A stretch of 64,000 nt of DNA from Leishmania mexicana MHOM/GT/2001/U1103 (taxonomy: Eukaryota; Euglenozoa; Kinetoplastea; Trypanosomatida; Trypanosomatidae). The stretch lies in contig NC_018338.1 of NCBI RefSeq assembly GCF_000234665.1, positions 1,573,262 through 1,637,261 of the forward strand, in the 5' to 3' direction. Under the pieces are notes generated by a model. That model worked only from the letters and a program-made list of their open reading frames with translations, searched no databases and had not been told where the DNA came from. The position numbers were made by a program, and so were the translations under genes. Positions 53,331 through 61,676 of this stretch are shown piece after piece; the first letter of the stretch is position 1, and the number at the start of each line of letters is the position of its first letter.

Positions 53331-54069
53331 CTGAGGAGGCCGATGACCGGAAGGGGGGATGGGTCGACACCCTGGAGTGGCTACTGCACTGCACATAGCG
53401 GCATTGTTTGGAGTACATTTGACGTTGTCTTGTGGAAGCGCTGCAGACTCTTCAGCGTCCGTGTGTACGCTGCAAAGGCATGGTATTCTCGGAATCACAG
53501 AAAAAAGGGCGTGTTAGTAATTGGAGTGCACGTGCGCATGTGCCTCACTCCTCAGAGAGCGAACGAGATAGCGCGTCTTCGTAGCCGCCGTTGGGCGATG
53601 CGAACATGTTAAACGGAAACGCCACGCCTTCGCTTTCCTCCGCTGTCAAATCAACGTCTTCCTCAACTGCTCTCTGTGTGTGTGTGGAAGGGGGGAAGGT
53701 AGGTGTAAGCAGGTGCATTCATGCACTAGACCGTCCCCAAGCTCCCTCACCCCAGCAGCTCAGCACAGGGTGGTGCATCTCCCCGTCTCTGAGAATGTGC
53801 GGAGAAGCCTGTCCTTTGTTTTCTCATGTCTGCGTGTGCGTGAGTGTGTGAAGCATTCTTCCTCGTTCTTCCTCTTCTCTGCCTCTTCCTCTCCGTCGCG
53901 GCCCGCTCGAGTTGCCATTCTTTGTAATGCGTTGGAAGAGGTGGCACGCGAAAAGAATCTGCGCGGATGCACAACACCGCCTCTCCAGGCACACAGCTAC
54001 TTGCAGGCATACTCGGACGTGTATCGTCGTTGCTCCTTTCTGTGAAAACCGCCTCTGCCGTTCCCACCA
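53331..54069 (+). other. Spacer upstream of the HAD hydrolase gene
   Basis: T/C tract at 53,850-53,900 with AG at 53,910-53,911 is the best acceptor. It would leave upstream ATGs, including one at 53,967 that opens a 67-codon frame overlapping the main start. Confidence 0.55.
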
Positions 54070-55719
54070 ATGCGCGCGTCATCTCGACTCTACAGTGGGC
54101 TGCTGCGCCGCACGCCGTCCAACTGTCGCCGTTTTGTGCCGCCGTGGGAAAAGGACGGGAAGACGGCTGAAGAGCTCTTTGGCGGCATTTTGCAGAGCTC
54201 CAACCCAATCCAAAAGCAGCGCAGGGATGCGGAGCGTCAGCGACAGTTCGAAGAGGCCGCCGCCGTTGAGGACGCCTTATCGCCGGAGGAGCAGCGGAGA
54301 TTGGATGCGATGGAGGCGCACAACGCTGCAGTCGCCGAGGAGCGTTGCAATTTCCTCCCGTATGGGGCGACCCCGCACAAATACTTTGAGACCACCAACA
54401 TGGCCGCCTGGGGTGAGTACAAGACCGCCCTTCGAGCCGTGGTGAACGTCAGTGCCTCATCGCAGTCGCCGTCGAACAGTGAGGGCTCATATTCGCTAAG
54501 CGTCCAGCATCAGTTGGTGGAGGACATGGAGGACAAGATTCCGTACAGGTATGACGCGTATGTGGAACCGGCAGCGTCGCCGTCGTCTTCATCGGCTCAC
54601 AAAAGTCCGCAATGGCCGTTGCACGGGTCGGTTGGCTTGGTTATGGACATCGACGGCGTCGTGTACCGTAGCCATCGTCTCATACCAGGCGCCGACACCG
54701 CTATTCGGAAACTCTCCACGCTGCGCATCCCATTTGTTTTCATGACGAACAGCGGCCACAAAAGCGAAGCCGACAAGGCTGAGGAGCTTTCCGCGTTGCT
54801 GGGCTGCGACATCAGCGCGAACCAGGTGCTCCTCGCGCATAGCCCGATGCGCCTGCTTGCACCGGAGTACGGAGAGGAGCGCGTGCTTGTCGTCGGTGCG
54901 CCGCACTGCGCGCATATCGCACGCGAGTACGGATTTCGGCGGGCCATCTCTGTCCAGCAGTACCAGTGTGAGCACCCAGAGATGGTGCCGTTCAAGAAGT
55001 GGGGTGCCCTGAAGCGGGCGGCACCGGGCACTGTACCGTTTCCTGCCATCAGTGCCATTCTGCAGATGAGCGACCCTGACGACGCCTTCAACGACATCCA
55101 GACCGTGCTGGATGTCATCCTCGCACCCGGTGGTCAGGTTGGCCCGTACGTCTCCGGCGCTCAGACGACGCCGTACTTTGCCGCGGCTGACGACTTACTG
55201 TGGGCCACAGAGGCACCGCTGCCGCGACTCGGTCAGGGTGCGTTTCGCGAAATGCTGGCCTCTGTTTACGAGAGCGTCACCGGACAGGGCATGCAGCTGC
55301 AGCAGTATGGGAAGCCGCGCGCTATCGCTTACGCGTATGCCGAAAAGCGCTTGAAGGAAGTGTCCGCGTCGCTGGGGTGGGATCCGAACCAGTTTCGCTC
55401 CATCTTCATGATTGGCGACAACATCGAGAGCGACATTGTCGGCGCGAACGCCGCTGGGGAACTGTGGACGAGCGTGCATGTGCTCTCCGGCATTGGGCGT
55501 GCGCCTGCAGCCCGCCGCACGCTGAGTATTGACGATTGCGAACTGGAGTGGATCGAGTCGTGTGTGTCCAAGACACCGCACTACGTCGCACCTACGCTGG
55601 ATCACTTTGTGCGGGAGCTGCTCGCCTTCCCCGAGGCGGCACTCTTGCAGAACAAGGTACCGTACCACGGAAAGCTGAATCCGGTTGACCTGCACGGTGC
55701 GTACAACTTTCGCGAGTGA
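54070..55719 (+). CDS. Mitochondrial HAD-superfamily hydrolase, CECR5/HDHD5 type
   Basis: 549 codons. All four HAD motifs are present: motif I MDIDGVVYR with the nucleophile Asp193 and acid/base Asp195; motif II FMTNSG with Thr226; motif III with Lys415 in GKPRAIAYAYAEK; motif IV IGDNIESDIVGANAAG with Asp450 and Asp455. The arrangement, with a large C2 cap between motifs II and III and a GDN.ESDI ending, matches the CECR5/HDHD5 and p-nitrophenylphosphatase-like group. The N-terminus MRASSRLYSGLLRRTPSNCR is a good mitochondrial presequence. The ~190 residues before motif I are longer than in animal homologues and include an acidic/charged helix near 50-85. Predicted Mg-dependent phosphatase; the substrate is unknown for the family as far as I know. 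Confidence 0.9.
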   Translation: MRASSRLYSGLLRRTPSNCRRFVPPWEKDGKTAEELFGGILQSSNPIQKQRRDAERQRQFEEAAAVEDALSPEEQRRLDAMEAHNAAVAEERCNFLPYGATPHKYFETTNMAAWGEYKTALRAVVNVSASSQSPSNSEGSYSLSVQHQLVEDMEDKIPYRYDAYVEPAASPSSSSAHKSPQWPLHGSVGLVMDIDGVVYRSHRLIPGADTAIRKLSTLRIPFVFMTNSGHKSEADKAEELSALLGCDISANQVLLAHSPMRLLAPEYGEERVLVVGAPHCAHIAREYGFRRAISVQQYQCEHPEMVPFKKWGALKRAAPGTVPFPAISAILQMSDPDDAFNDIQTVLDVILAPGGQVGPYVSGAQTTPYFAAADDLLWATEAPLPRLGQGAFREMLASVYESVTGQGMQLQQYGKPRAIAYAYAEKRLKEVSASLGWDPNQFRSIFMIGDNIESDIVGANAAGELWTSVHVLSGIGRAPAARRTLSIDDCELEWIESCVSKTPHYVAPTLDHFVRELLAFPEAALLQNKVPYHGKLNPVDLHGAYNFRE

Positions 55720-56140
55720 GGTGTACGTCGTACGCGCGTAAAGGCGCGAGTGCCGCAATCCCGAATGTATGAGGTTGTGGCCTTGAAATGGGGCATCGCA
55801 GCGCCTGCCTCGACTTTCCACTGCGCGTAAAGAAGAGAGAAAAGCACAGTGCACCCATGAGCAGCTCACACAACACCCCTGGTCACGATGAACATAGTCG
55901 CACGTGCCCATGCCCCCCCCGGCATGCCTGACCTTCTCTTACTTCTCTGTGCGGATGCTTTGGAATCGCCCCTATGCGTGGGTCACTCTCGAACACTTCT
56001 CGTAGTGCTCCTCCCCGCACCCCTCAGGTTTTTTTTTAACGCATCCGCTCGCTCTTCATCTGCTTTGCCTTCTTTCTACTCCCCCGCCCACGGGAAGGTC
56101 CACAGAGAACCATTACGGAGCACTGTGCATCAGAAGCACA
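55720..56140 (+). other. Spacer
   Basis: Short intergenic stretch. The frame of the next gene is open here from an ATG at 55,888, but the residues are low-complexity and upstream of a strong acceptor. Confidence 0.7.
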
Positions 56141-56196
56141 TCCTCTCTCCTTTTTCTGTTTTTTTTTTGGTTCCGCCGCGGCCCCCACCCCCACAG
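56141..56196 (+). promoter_or_regulatory. Probable spliced-leader acceptor for the PIH1 gene
   Basis: T-rich tract with a long T run followed by a C-rich stretch ending CCACAG, AG at 56,195-56,196, 75 bases before the ATG at 56,272. It decides the start: the upstream in-frame ATG at 55,888 would not be in the mature mRNA. Confidence 0.75.
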
Positions 56197-56271
56197 CACA
56201 CATCGAATCCGCCACACATACGTACAAAGATACAGCCGCGACTGAAGTGGAGGGTGCAGGTGGCACTCACC

Positions 56272-58143
56272 ATGAACCCCATCGATGCAGCGCAGCAGCT
56301 GCTGCAAAGCGACAAGTTCCTGGAACTCTTTCAACGAGCACTCGGCAGCGGCGGTGGCAACGGCGATGGTGGAGGCATTGGTGACATGCTCCAGTCTATG
56401 CCCGAGGAGGGCGATCCAAAGCGGGAGGAGTGGCTGCGCACTCTGCAGTCACGTCTGCAGGAGGAAGCGACCAAGGAGGCGAAAGGGGACCTGGAGCAGG
56501 TGCACAGCGACGAGCATGGTCAGTGGATGCTTGTCTTGCCAGACCCCGGGTTCTGTATTAAGACAAACGTAGCCGGTGGCGCGAAGGTGTTCATTAACGT
56601 GTGCCAGCACGCGCGCATCGGGGAGCCAGTGCCCATGGAGCCAGAGAATGGAAGCGCTAGTCAAGGTGACACGGCGGAGATGCGCTACCGCATCCCGATC
56701 AGCTGCGGCCAAGCGCGACCCGACCAGGACAAGGGTGGAAAACCCTGCAAGGTGTACGATGTCATCGTCAACCCGTCGACGATTCAGCGCTGCGGCAAGG
56801 ATCACGAGTTCCGTCGCTTCGTGGCCGCACTGTGCATGCAATGGATTAAGCAGAAATCTGAGCCCACCCTGAACGCTGACGAGTTCCGAAACCTCAACTT
56901 TAAGTGTAAAGGCAAACTTGAGCCGCAGCGCATTCGCCTTTCGACCCAGCCGAAGGAGCGCAACGCGATGGGGGACGAGATCCGCCTGCCGGCCGCCGCG
57001 GGTAGCGCCACAGCGCCGTCGCAGGTGACCGGGTCGCAGGGAAACGGCAAGCTAATCCAGGAGCTGCTTCCACCCACTAACACCGACGCGGGCCCTTCTG
57101 CAAGTCCGACGAAGGGGGCGACGGCCAGCACCGCTGCATTGAAGGCGGAACCGGCCGTCAAGGGTGTGACAGCTGATGGCGTGTACTGTTGGGCACTGCA
57201 CAAGAGGCCGGCGTCGAACCCGTACTTCAAGGAGAACGTGCCGGCTCACTTCGACATTACCCTCTACCTGCCAGGAGTCCAAACAATCCGCGAGGTCGAC
57301 GTCCGCATCGGCCACCGGCGAGTGGATTGCTACTACATTGACGAGGTAACGGACGGCGAAGAGCGCGACGAGGAGGCGGCGGCCAACAAAGGGACTGGTG
57401 CCTCGCCGTTTCTCTCCGTGACCCTCGACTACCCCGTTTCCGATGACGTGGTGGAGGCCAAGTACGTGCGGAAGACGTCGCTGCTGAAGCTGAAGCTGGC
57501 GGTGCAGCTGCCCGACGAGACGCAGGCTCCTGCCACTCGCCCAGACCGCGACGTGACTGAGGTTGAAATGGAGGAGCAGCAGCACGACCATGCGGCCCGC
57601 GAGGCGGAATGGGCCGCCGCCAAGGCGAGAAATGAGCGTCGGCAGGAGGAGGAGGCCGCGGTGATGGCAGAGCGGCGTAGCTACATTGAAAATTTGTCCG
57701 CTGTGAAATCGGGCGACATCCCACCCATCATTCGGGATGAGGTGGATCAGATGCCGCGCGACCAGCTGCCGGGCATGCTTTACCGGCTGGAGAGGCGCAT
57801 CCGTAAAGGTGACTCGATCGATACGTTGCTGGAAAAGCTGCCGGAGCCGATGCTGAACGCGCTGATCGACTACATTTGCGAGAAACTGTCGCTGGAGCCT
57901 CGTCAGCGCAAGGCCTCGGCAGCCAAAGAAGAGCACAACGTCGCATCCTCATCGCCTTCACATGAAGGGAATCCCACCTCTGCCGTCTCGCCGTTGGCGG
58001 CCAAAGCTGCTGAAGCTGACGACTCGAACAAGAGGCCGCCTACGGAGAGCCAGCCGGCGATGCAAGTGTTTCACTCGACAGCGCAGTCCGAGGCGCTCTT
58101 CGGCGTTCAACTTCACAACCGGTACCTCTTCGCACTTGATTGA
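56272..58143 (+). CDS. PIH1-domain protein with CS-like domain (dynein assembly factor type)
   Basis: 623 codons from MNPIDAAQQLLQSDKFLELF. The PIH1 domain spans about residues 80-230. Seen there are MLVLPDPGFCIKTNV, KVFINVCQH, YDVIVNPSTIQRCGKDHEFR and FRRFVAALCMQWI, the last blocks being hallmarks of PIH1D/Kintoun proteins. A beta-rich stretch at about 320-425 (FDITLYLPGVQTIREVDV, then LKLKLAVQLPDE) looks like the CS/p23-like domain that binds HSP90. The C-terminus has a charged helix (~430-490) and a helical region to ~550. Such proteins work with HSP90 in the cytoplasm to pre-assemble axonemal dyneins (Kintoun, PIH1D3) or in R2TP (PIH1D1). I cannot decide which from the sequence alone, but the overall length favours a Kintoun-like role. 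A flagellate needs such factors. Confidence 0.88.
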   Translation: MNPIDAAQQLLQSDKFLELFQRALGSGGGNGDGGGIGDMLQSMPEEGDPKREEWLRTLQSRLQEEATKEAKGDLEQVHSDEHGQWMLVLPDPGFCIKTNVAGGAKVFINVCQHARIGEPVPMEPENGSASQGDTAEMRYRIPISCGQARPDQDKGGKPCKVYDVIVNPSTIQRCGKDHEFRRFVAALCMQWIKQKSEPTLNADEFRNLNFKCKGKLEPQRIRLSTQPKERNAMGDEIRLPAAAGSATAPSQVTGSQGNGKLIQELLPPTNTDAGPSASPTKGATASTAALKAEPAVKGVTADGVYCWALHKRPASNPYFKENVPAHFDITLYLPGVQTIREVDVRIGHRRVDCYYIDEVTDGEERDEEAAANKGTGASPFLSVTLDYPVSDDVVEAKYVRKTSLLKLKLAVQLPDETQAPATRPDRDVTEVEMEEQQHDHAAREAEWAAAKARNERRQEEEAAVMAERRSYIENLSAVKSGDIPPIIRDEVDQMPRDQLPGMLYRLERRIRKGDSIDTLLEKLPEPMLNALIDYICEKLSLEPRQRKASAAKEEHNVASSSPSHEGNPTSAVSPLAAKAAEADDSNKRPPTESQPAMQVFHSTAQSEALFGVQLHNRYLFALD

Positions 58144-59102
58144 TCGACAAAGCGTTGGCGAGAGGGAGAGAGGAGAGTAGAGCACAGTGGTTCCTACCTC
58201 TCTGCTTGTGTGTCATTGCCGCTTGCATTGTGTGGAGACTTTTTCTTGCGGTTCAAAGCTTCCCATCTTGGTTTACATGATGTACAGACGATGTTGGCGT
58301 GCGACATCCTCTCACCACAGGTGAGAAAGTCGAAAGGCAAGCATGCGTGCCTCGCAGCCAGACACGCGGAGATATCAAGCTCTGCACGCATGGGAGCCAT
58401 CGCACTCGCCTTGCAAGTGGGTAGCGGAAAGATACCGAACGTGCGTGCCGTTCCACGACGGAGATCGTCAGAGCACTGCTCTGCACACTGAGCGCCGACA
58501 AGCAACAGTATGCTTTCCTTCTGCCACATCTTTGCATGGGCAAGCGAAAAAAAAGGAAAAAAAGATGAGCAAAGGGACAGCGCAACCGTCGACACGCCTG
58601 CAAACTTCTTCTCCCTTCTCTTTCTCTCGACACGTTGCCTCTTTGCTTCGGCGCCGTATAGGTACTGTTCCTCACCACGCGAGGACGTCTTTGTGTCGTC
58701 ATTCGCGGGCAAGGTCAAGTGACTCGCACCCTCGCTTCTCCCTACTGTATATGCCAGCGGCACTCACGAGCGTGCCAGCGATTCCCACACCCCCGTCGCG
58801 CGATTGGGCTCTGCAGTCCGGAGAACAGATATCACCTACTCGCTCCACCAATATCACCGCCACCCTCGCACATATACACACACATATATCGACTTTCCTC
58901 TCCTCCTAATCGGAACATTCAAACAGGCCAACGGGCGCCGACACACGCCCCCATGCACACTGGCACACGTAGCACATCTGCGGTTTGATCGTAGCACAGA
59001 GAGGCCTTTACAAGAGAGGTCCACACGTTTTTCTCCCCCCTCCCCCACTTCGCCCCACGACGCACACATCAGCAGTAAACAAAACACAAACACACGAAAA
59101 GG

Positions 59103-59120
59103 ATATATATATATATATAT
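59103..59120. repeat. AT microsatellite
   Basis: Nine AT units. Confidence 0.9.
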
Positions 59121-59248
59121 GGACATACAGCGAGGGAGCCCCTCAACACACCCGAACCCATCGCACAAGCTTGCTCGTATTCGCCTCGTCTCCTTGCCCT
59201 TTCCTTCCCTGTTTTTTTTTTGTCTTTTCCCGGGTCCGTATCGTCTAG

Positions 59249-59266
59249 CACACACACACACACACA
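59249..59266. repeat. CA microsatellite
   Basis: Nine CA units. Confidence 0.9.
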
Positions 59267-59480
59267 TTCACACGAGCAATATAATTTGTTTCGGTGCTTT
59301 TCTGCTACTGTTCCGTGTTTTCTTTGCCGTTTCCTGGGTGTGGCTGGCTCTACTCTTCTCCCCCTCGCGCGTCTGCGTTCTTGTTGTGAAACGGCGGTTT
59401 CGCTGAGGTGTCTGTTCAAACGCGGGGCCCCGTCCCGACCGTCTTTTTCGGTTGTTTTCGAACGTCGAAGTCGCTGACGG

Positions 59481-59504
59481 TCTTGCATCTCTGTCCGCAC
59501 CTAG
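59481..59504 (+). promoter_or_regulatory. Probable spliced-leader acceptor for the 59,561 gene
   Basis: T/C-rich stretch ending CCTAG, AG at 59,503-59,504, 56 bases before the ATG. A later AG at 59,557-59,558 would leave only two bases and is unlikely. Confidence 0.45.
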
Positions 59505-59560
59505 AGATCCACTCATCTCTGTTTTTATTTTCGCTGCGTTTTCTGTTGTTTCTGCGAGCA

Positions 59561-60589
59561 ATGCTGCGCCGCACGTGTCTCGCACGCGTGCACCTCTTCA
59601 GCGCGTTAGTGCCTCAGGTAAAGGTGCAAGCCCCGCACTTCTTGTCGGCAGAGGGCGTGGCCACGGCCAAGGTCGCGCTCGAGGAGCGCAAGTCGTACAT
59701 GGACTACCCCGAACTCGTTGAATGCATCGATGCACTCGGCAACATTGACAGCGCGCTCAAGCAGAGTGAGGTGACGAAGAAGCTGAGTAGGTGCGTCGAC
59801 GCCCTGCGTGCTCAGCTGTACCGCAAAGACTCCACCGATCCACGGCGGCGGCTGGAGCTGCACGAGGCCGTGATGGCGGCGGGCTTTTATGAACGTGTCA
59901 TCAGCGTGACGCAGCTTGAGGGAGAGGGGATTCGCTACGTTATGAACCACTTCAACTTCGACGTGCGTCGCGACACGCTGATCACGCGAAAGGTGCATGA
60001 AACGCTGGCGGAAGAGAAGACGACGACTCCAGAGTCAGAGCAGCTTCTACGCGACTTGCTACTTCTCGAACGCCGCCTCACGGGCAAGTATCGCTTCTCG
60101 CAGCTTGGGGGTCGCCGCTGGTTTGCGCTCGGCATGCCGCTGTCTGAGATCAAGACGGAGAAAGAGGCACAGCGTCTCCTTGACATCAGCGTCATCAAGA
60201 AGGACGGCAACTTTACTCTTTGCGAGATGGATTCGGAGAAGTTGTGGAAGACGATTACCATCAGACCAAACGAGGAGCAGCACGTCACGTTCGCCGAGGC
60301 AGGGAACATCTTCAAGGATATTCGCGAAACCGACACGGTCTTTGAGCTGCGCGTGCAAAAGCCGCAGACGCCACCAGATTTTTGGGAGCGACTTCGCGAA
60401 ACGCTGCTGCGTTACTGGGTACTGTGGTTTGCGGCGTGGGTGACTTTTTTCATGGTAGATGAGGAGATTATCACGCTGGTTGCGCTGATCTTCATGAAGC
60501 ACTGGCAGACGAAGATCCTGGAGGAAGAGGCGCAAAAGACGGGGGGCAAGGTGTACATCGCATCCGCCCTCGGTCGCTCTCGAGAGTGA
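59561..60589 (+). CDS. Probable mitochondrial membrane hypothetical protein
   Basis: 342 codons from MLRRTCLARVHLFSALVPQV, an N-terminus rich in Arg and hydrophobics without acids, as in mitochondrial presequences. The open frame upstream starts from a non-ATG codon and is spacer-like. The central 230 residues are soluble and mostly helical with many charged heptads (for example ELVECIDALGNIDSALKQSE and EQLLRDLLLLERRLTGKY). Near the end two closely spaced hydrophobic segments form a hairpin at about residues 284-300 (YWVLWFAAWVTFFMV) and 304-317 (IITLVALIFM), linked by DEE and followed by a short charged tail. This resembles inner-membrane proteins with the bulk of the chain in the matrix. 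It faintly recalls LETM1/MCU-like hairpins, but the MCU DIME motif is absent and I make no assignment. Confidence 0.8.
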   Translation: MLRRTCLARVHLFSALVPQVKVQAPHFLSAEGVATAKVALEERKSYMDYPELVECIDALGNIDSALKQSEVTKKLSRCVDALRAQLYRKDSTDPRRRLELHEAVMAAGFYERVISVTQLEGEGIRYVMNHFNFDVRRDTLITRKVHETLAEEKTTTPESEQLLRDLLLLERRLTGKYRFSQLGGRRWFALGMPLSEIKTEKEAQRLLDISVIKKDGNFTLCEMDSEKLWKTITIRPNEEQHVTFAEAGNIFKDIRETDTVFELRVQKPQTPPDFWERLRETLLRYWVLWFAAWVTFFMVDEEIITLVALIFMKHWQTKILEEEAQKTGGKVYIASALGRSRE

Positions 60590-61560
60590 TGGTGTCGACT
60601 GGGGCTCGTCGATGAATTTGGCGTCTGTGTGTTGTGCGCGTTGTTGGTATGGCTGTGCGAGGTGAGGGCGCGTTCTTATTGATACTGTCAGTTGGTATGA
60701 TTATCATATAACATATATAAACATGAATATGTATGTATGTACATATGTGTTTTGTTGTAGGAGGAGATTGCTGCGGCGGATTTCATTTGAATTGCATCTC
60801 TCTGCATTCGCGCCGCTCCCATATCTCTGCTGCCGTCCTGCATCTTCGTCTGCTATGATTTCGGGTGGATCCTGTGCTGTCGACGACGCCCAGGGAGTAG
60901 AAGTGCGGTGGAAGCGGGTTCGCTGTGCGGTTTATTTTCAGACACAGAGTAAAACGCTCCTCCTTGATCCAACGACTCGTAAACATCTCGTCTAAAGTGC
61001 ACACAGAAAAGAAGGCGACGCTGCTGAGGTCGTGGAAGTGTCGCCTTCTCTCGCGAAAGCACGGCGTCAAAGTCGCTGCGCAGTCTTCTGCATGGTCTCT
61101 CGCGTTTTATCGATCCTTCAAAGCTAGAGCCCCCATCTTATGCAGCAGACTGCACGATGCGTTGTGTAGGTTTCTAGTCCTCTTAGCGCCTTCGTATACC
61201 TCCCTTTGCCCCCTAACCGCGTTACCCGCTGTCTGGGACCCTCTCTCTCCATGTCTCGCTGCGCCATGCATGTCCGAGGATGCGTCCCTCCAACATTTCG
61301 CACCTGTTGACTCCTCTCATTCTCACCCACGCATTTCGTCTCACCGTGCCCCTCAGTGGACTTTTCTTTTGTTTCATCTATCCTCTCTTCCTCTCGGCAC
61401 GCGTGCCTGTGTGCGGACGCTTCGCAGACAACTGTCAGAGCAGGCTGTGTCTCGTCATGACTCACCGTCCTCATCCCTGTTATTTTCTGTGGACAACGAT
61501 CGACTCGATCTGCGTGGGAGCGCAAGCGCCACACAAATCCGCGCTTCCCCCGGGTGTCTT
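60590..61560 (+). other. Spacer
   Basis: 1 kb without a gene. An AT/TG-rich patch lies near 60,700-60,760. Confidence 0.7.
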
Positions 61561-61597
61561 ATTCTCTACCTCTCTTAACCTTCATTCATCATATTAG
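61561..61597 (+). promoter_or_regulatory. Probable spliced-leader acceptor for the PGAP1-like gene
   Basis: C/T-rich tract and first AG at 61,596-61,597, 79 bases before the ATG at 61,677, with no ATG between. Confidence 0.55.
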
Positions 61598-61676
61598 GCG
61601 TATACACAACGCATCCCAGCATCGACAGACCCGAGCGGAGGCGCACCAAACAACAGAAAGCAAACAGGCTGGGACA

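Larger units (their letters stand above)
58144..59480 (+). other. Spacer
   Basis: 1.3 kb without a gene. Contains an AT repeat (59,103-59,120) and a CA repeat (59,249-59,266). Confidence 0.7.

Noticed and set aside
55888..56271. N-terminal extension of the PIH1-domain protein
   Set aside because: Upstream of a strong polypyrimidine tract and AG; residues are low-complexity and not family-like.
57052..57936. A 294-codon minus-strand open frame
   Set aside because: Lies wholly antisense to the PIH1 gene; GC-rich third positions on one strand commonly leave the other strand open. Same reasoning for minus frames at 34,169-34,822 and 11,899-12,603.
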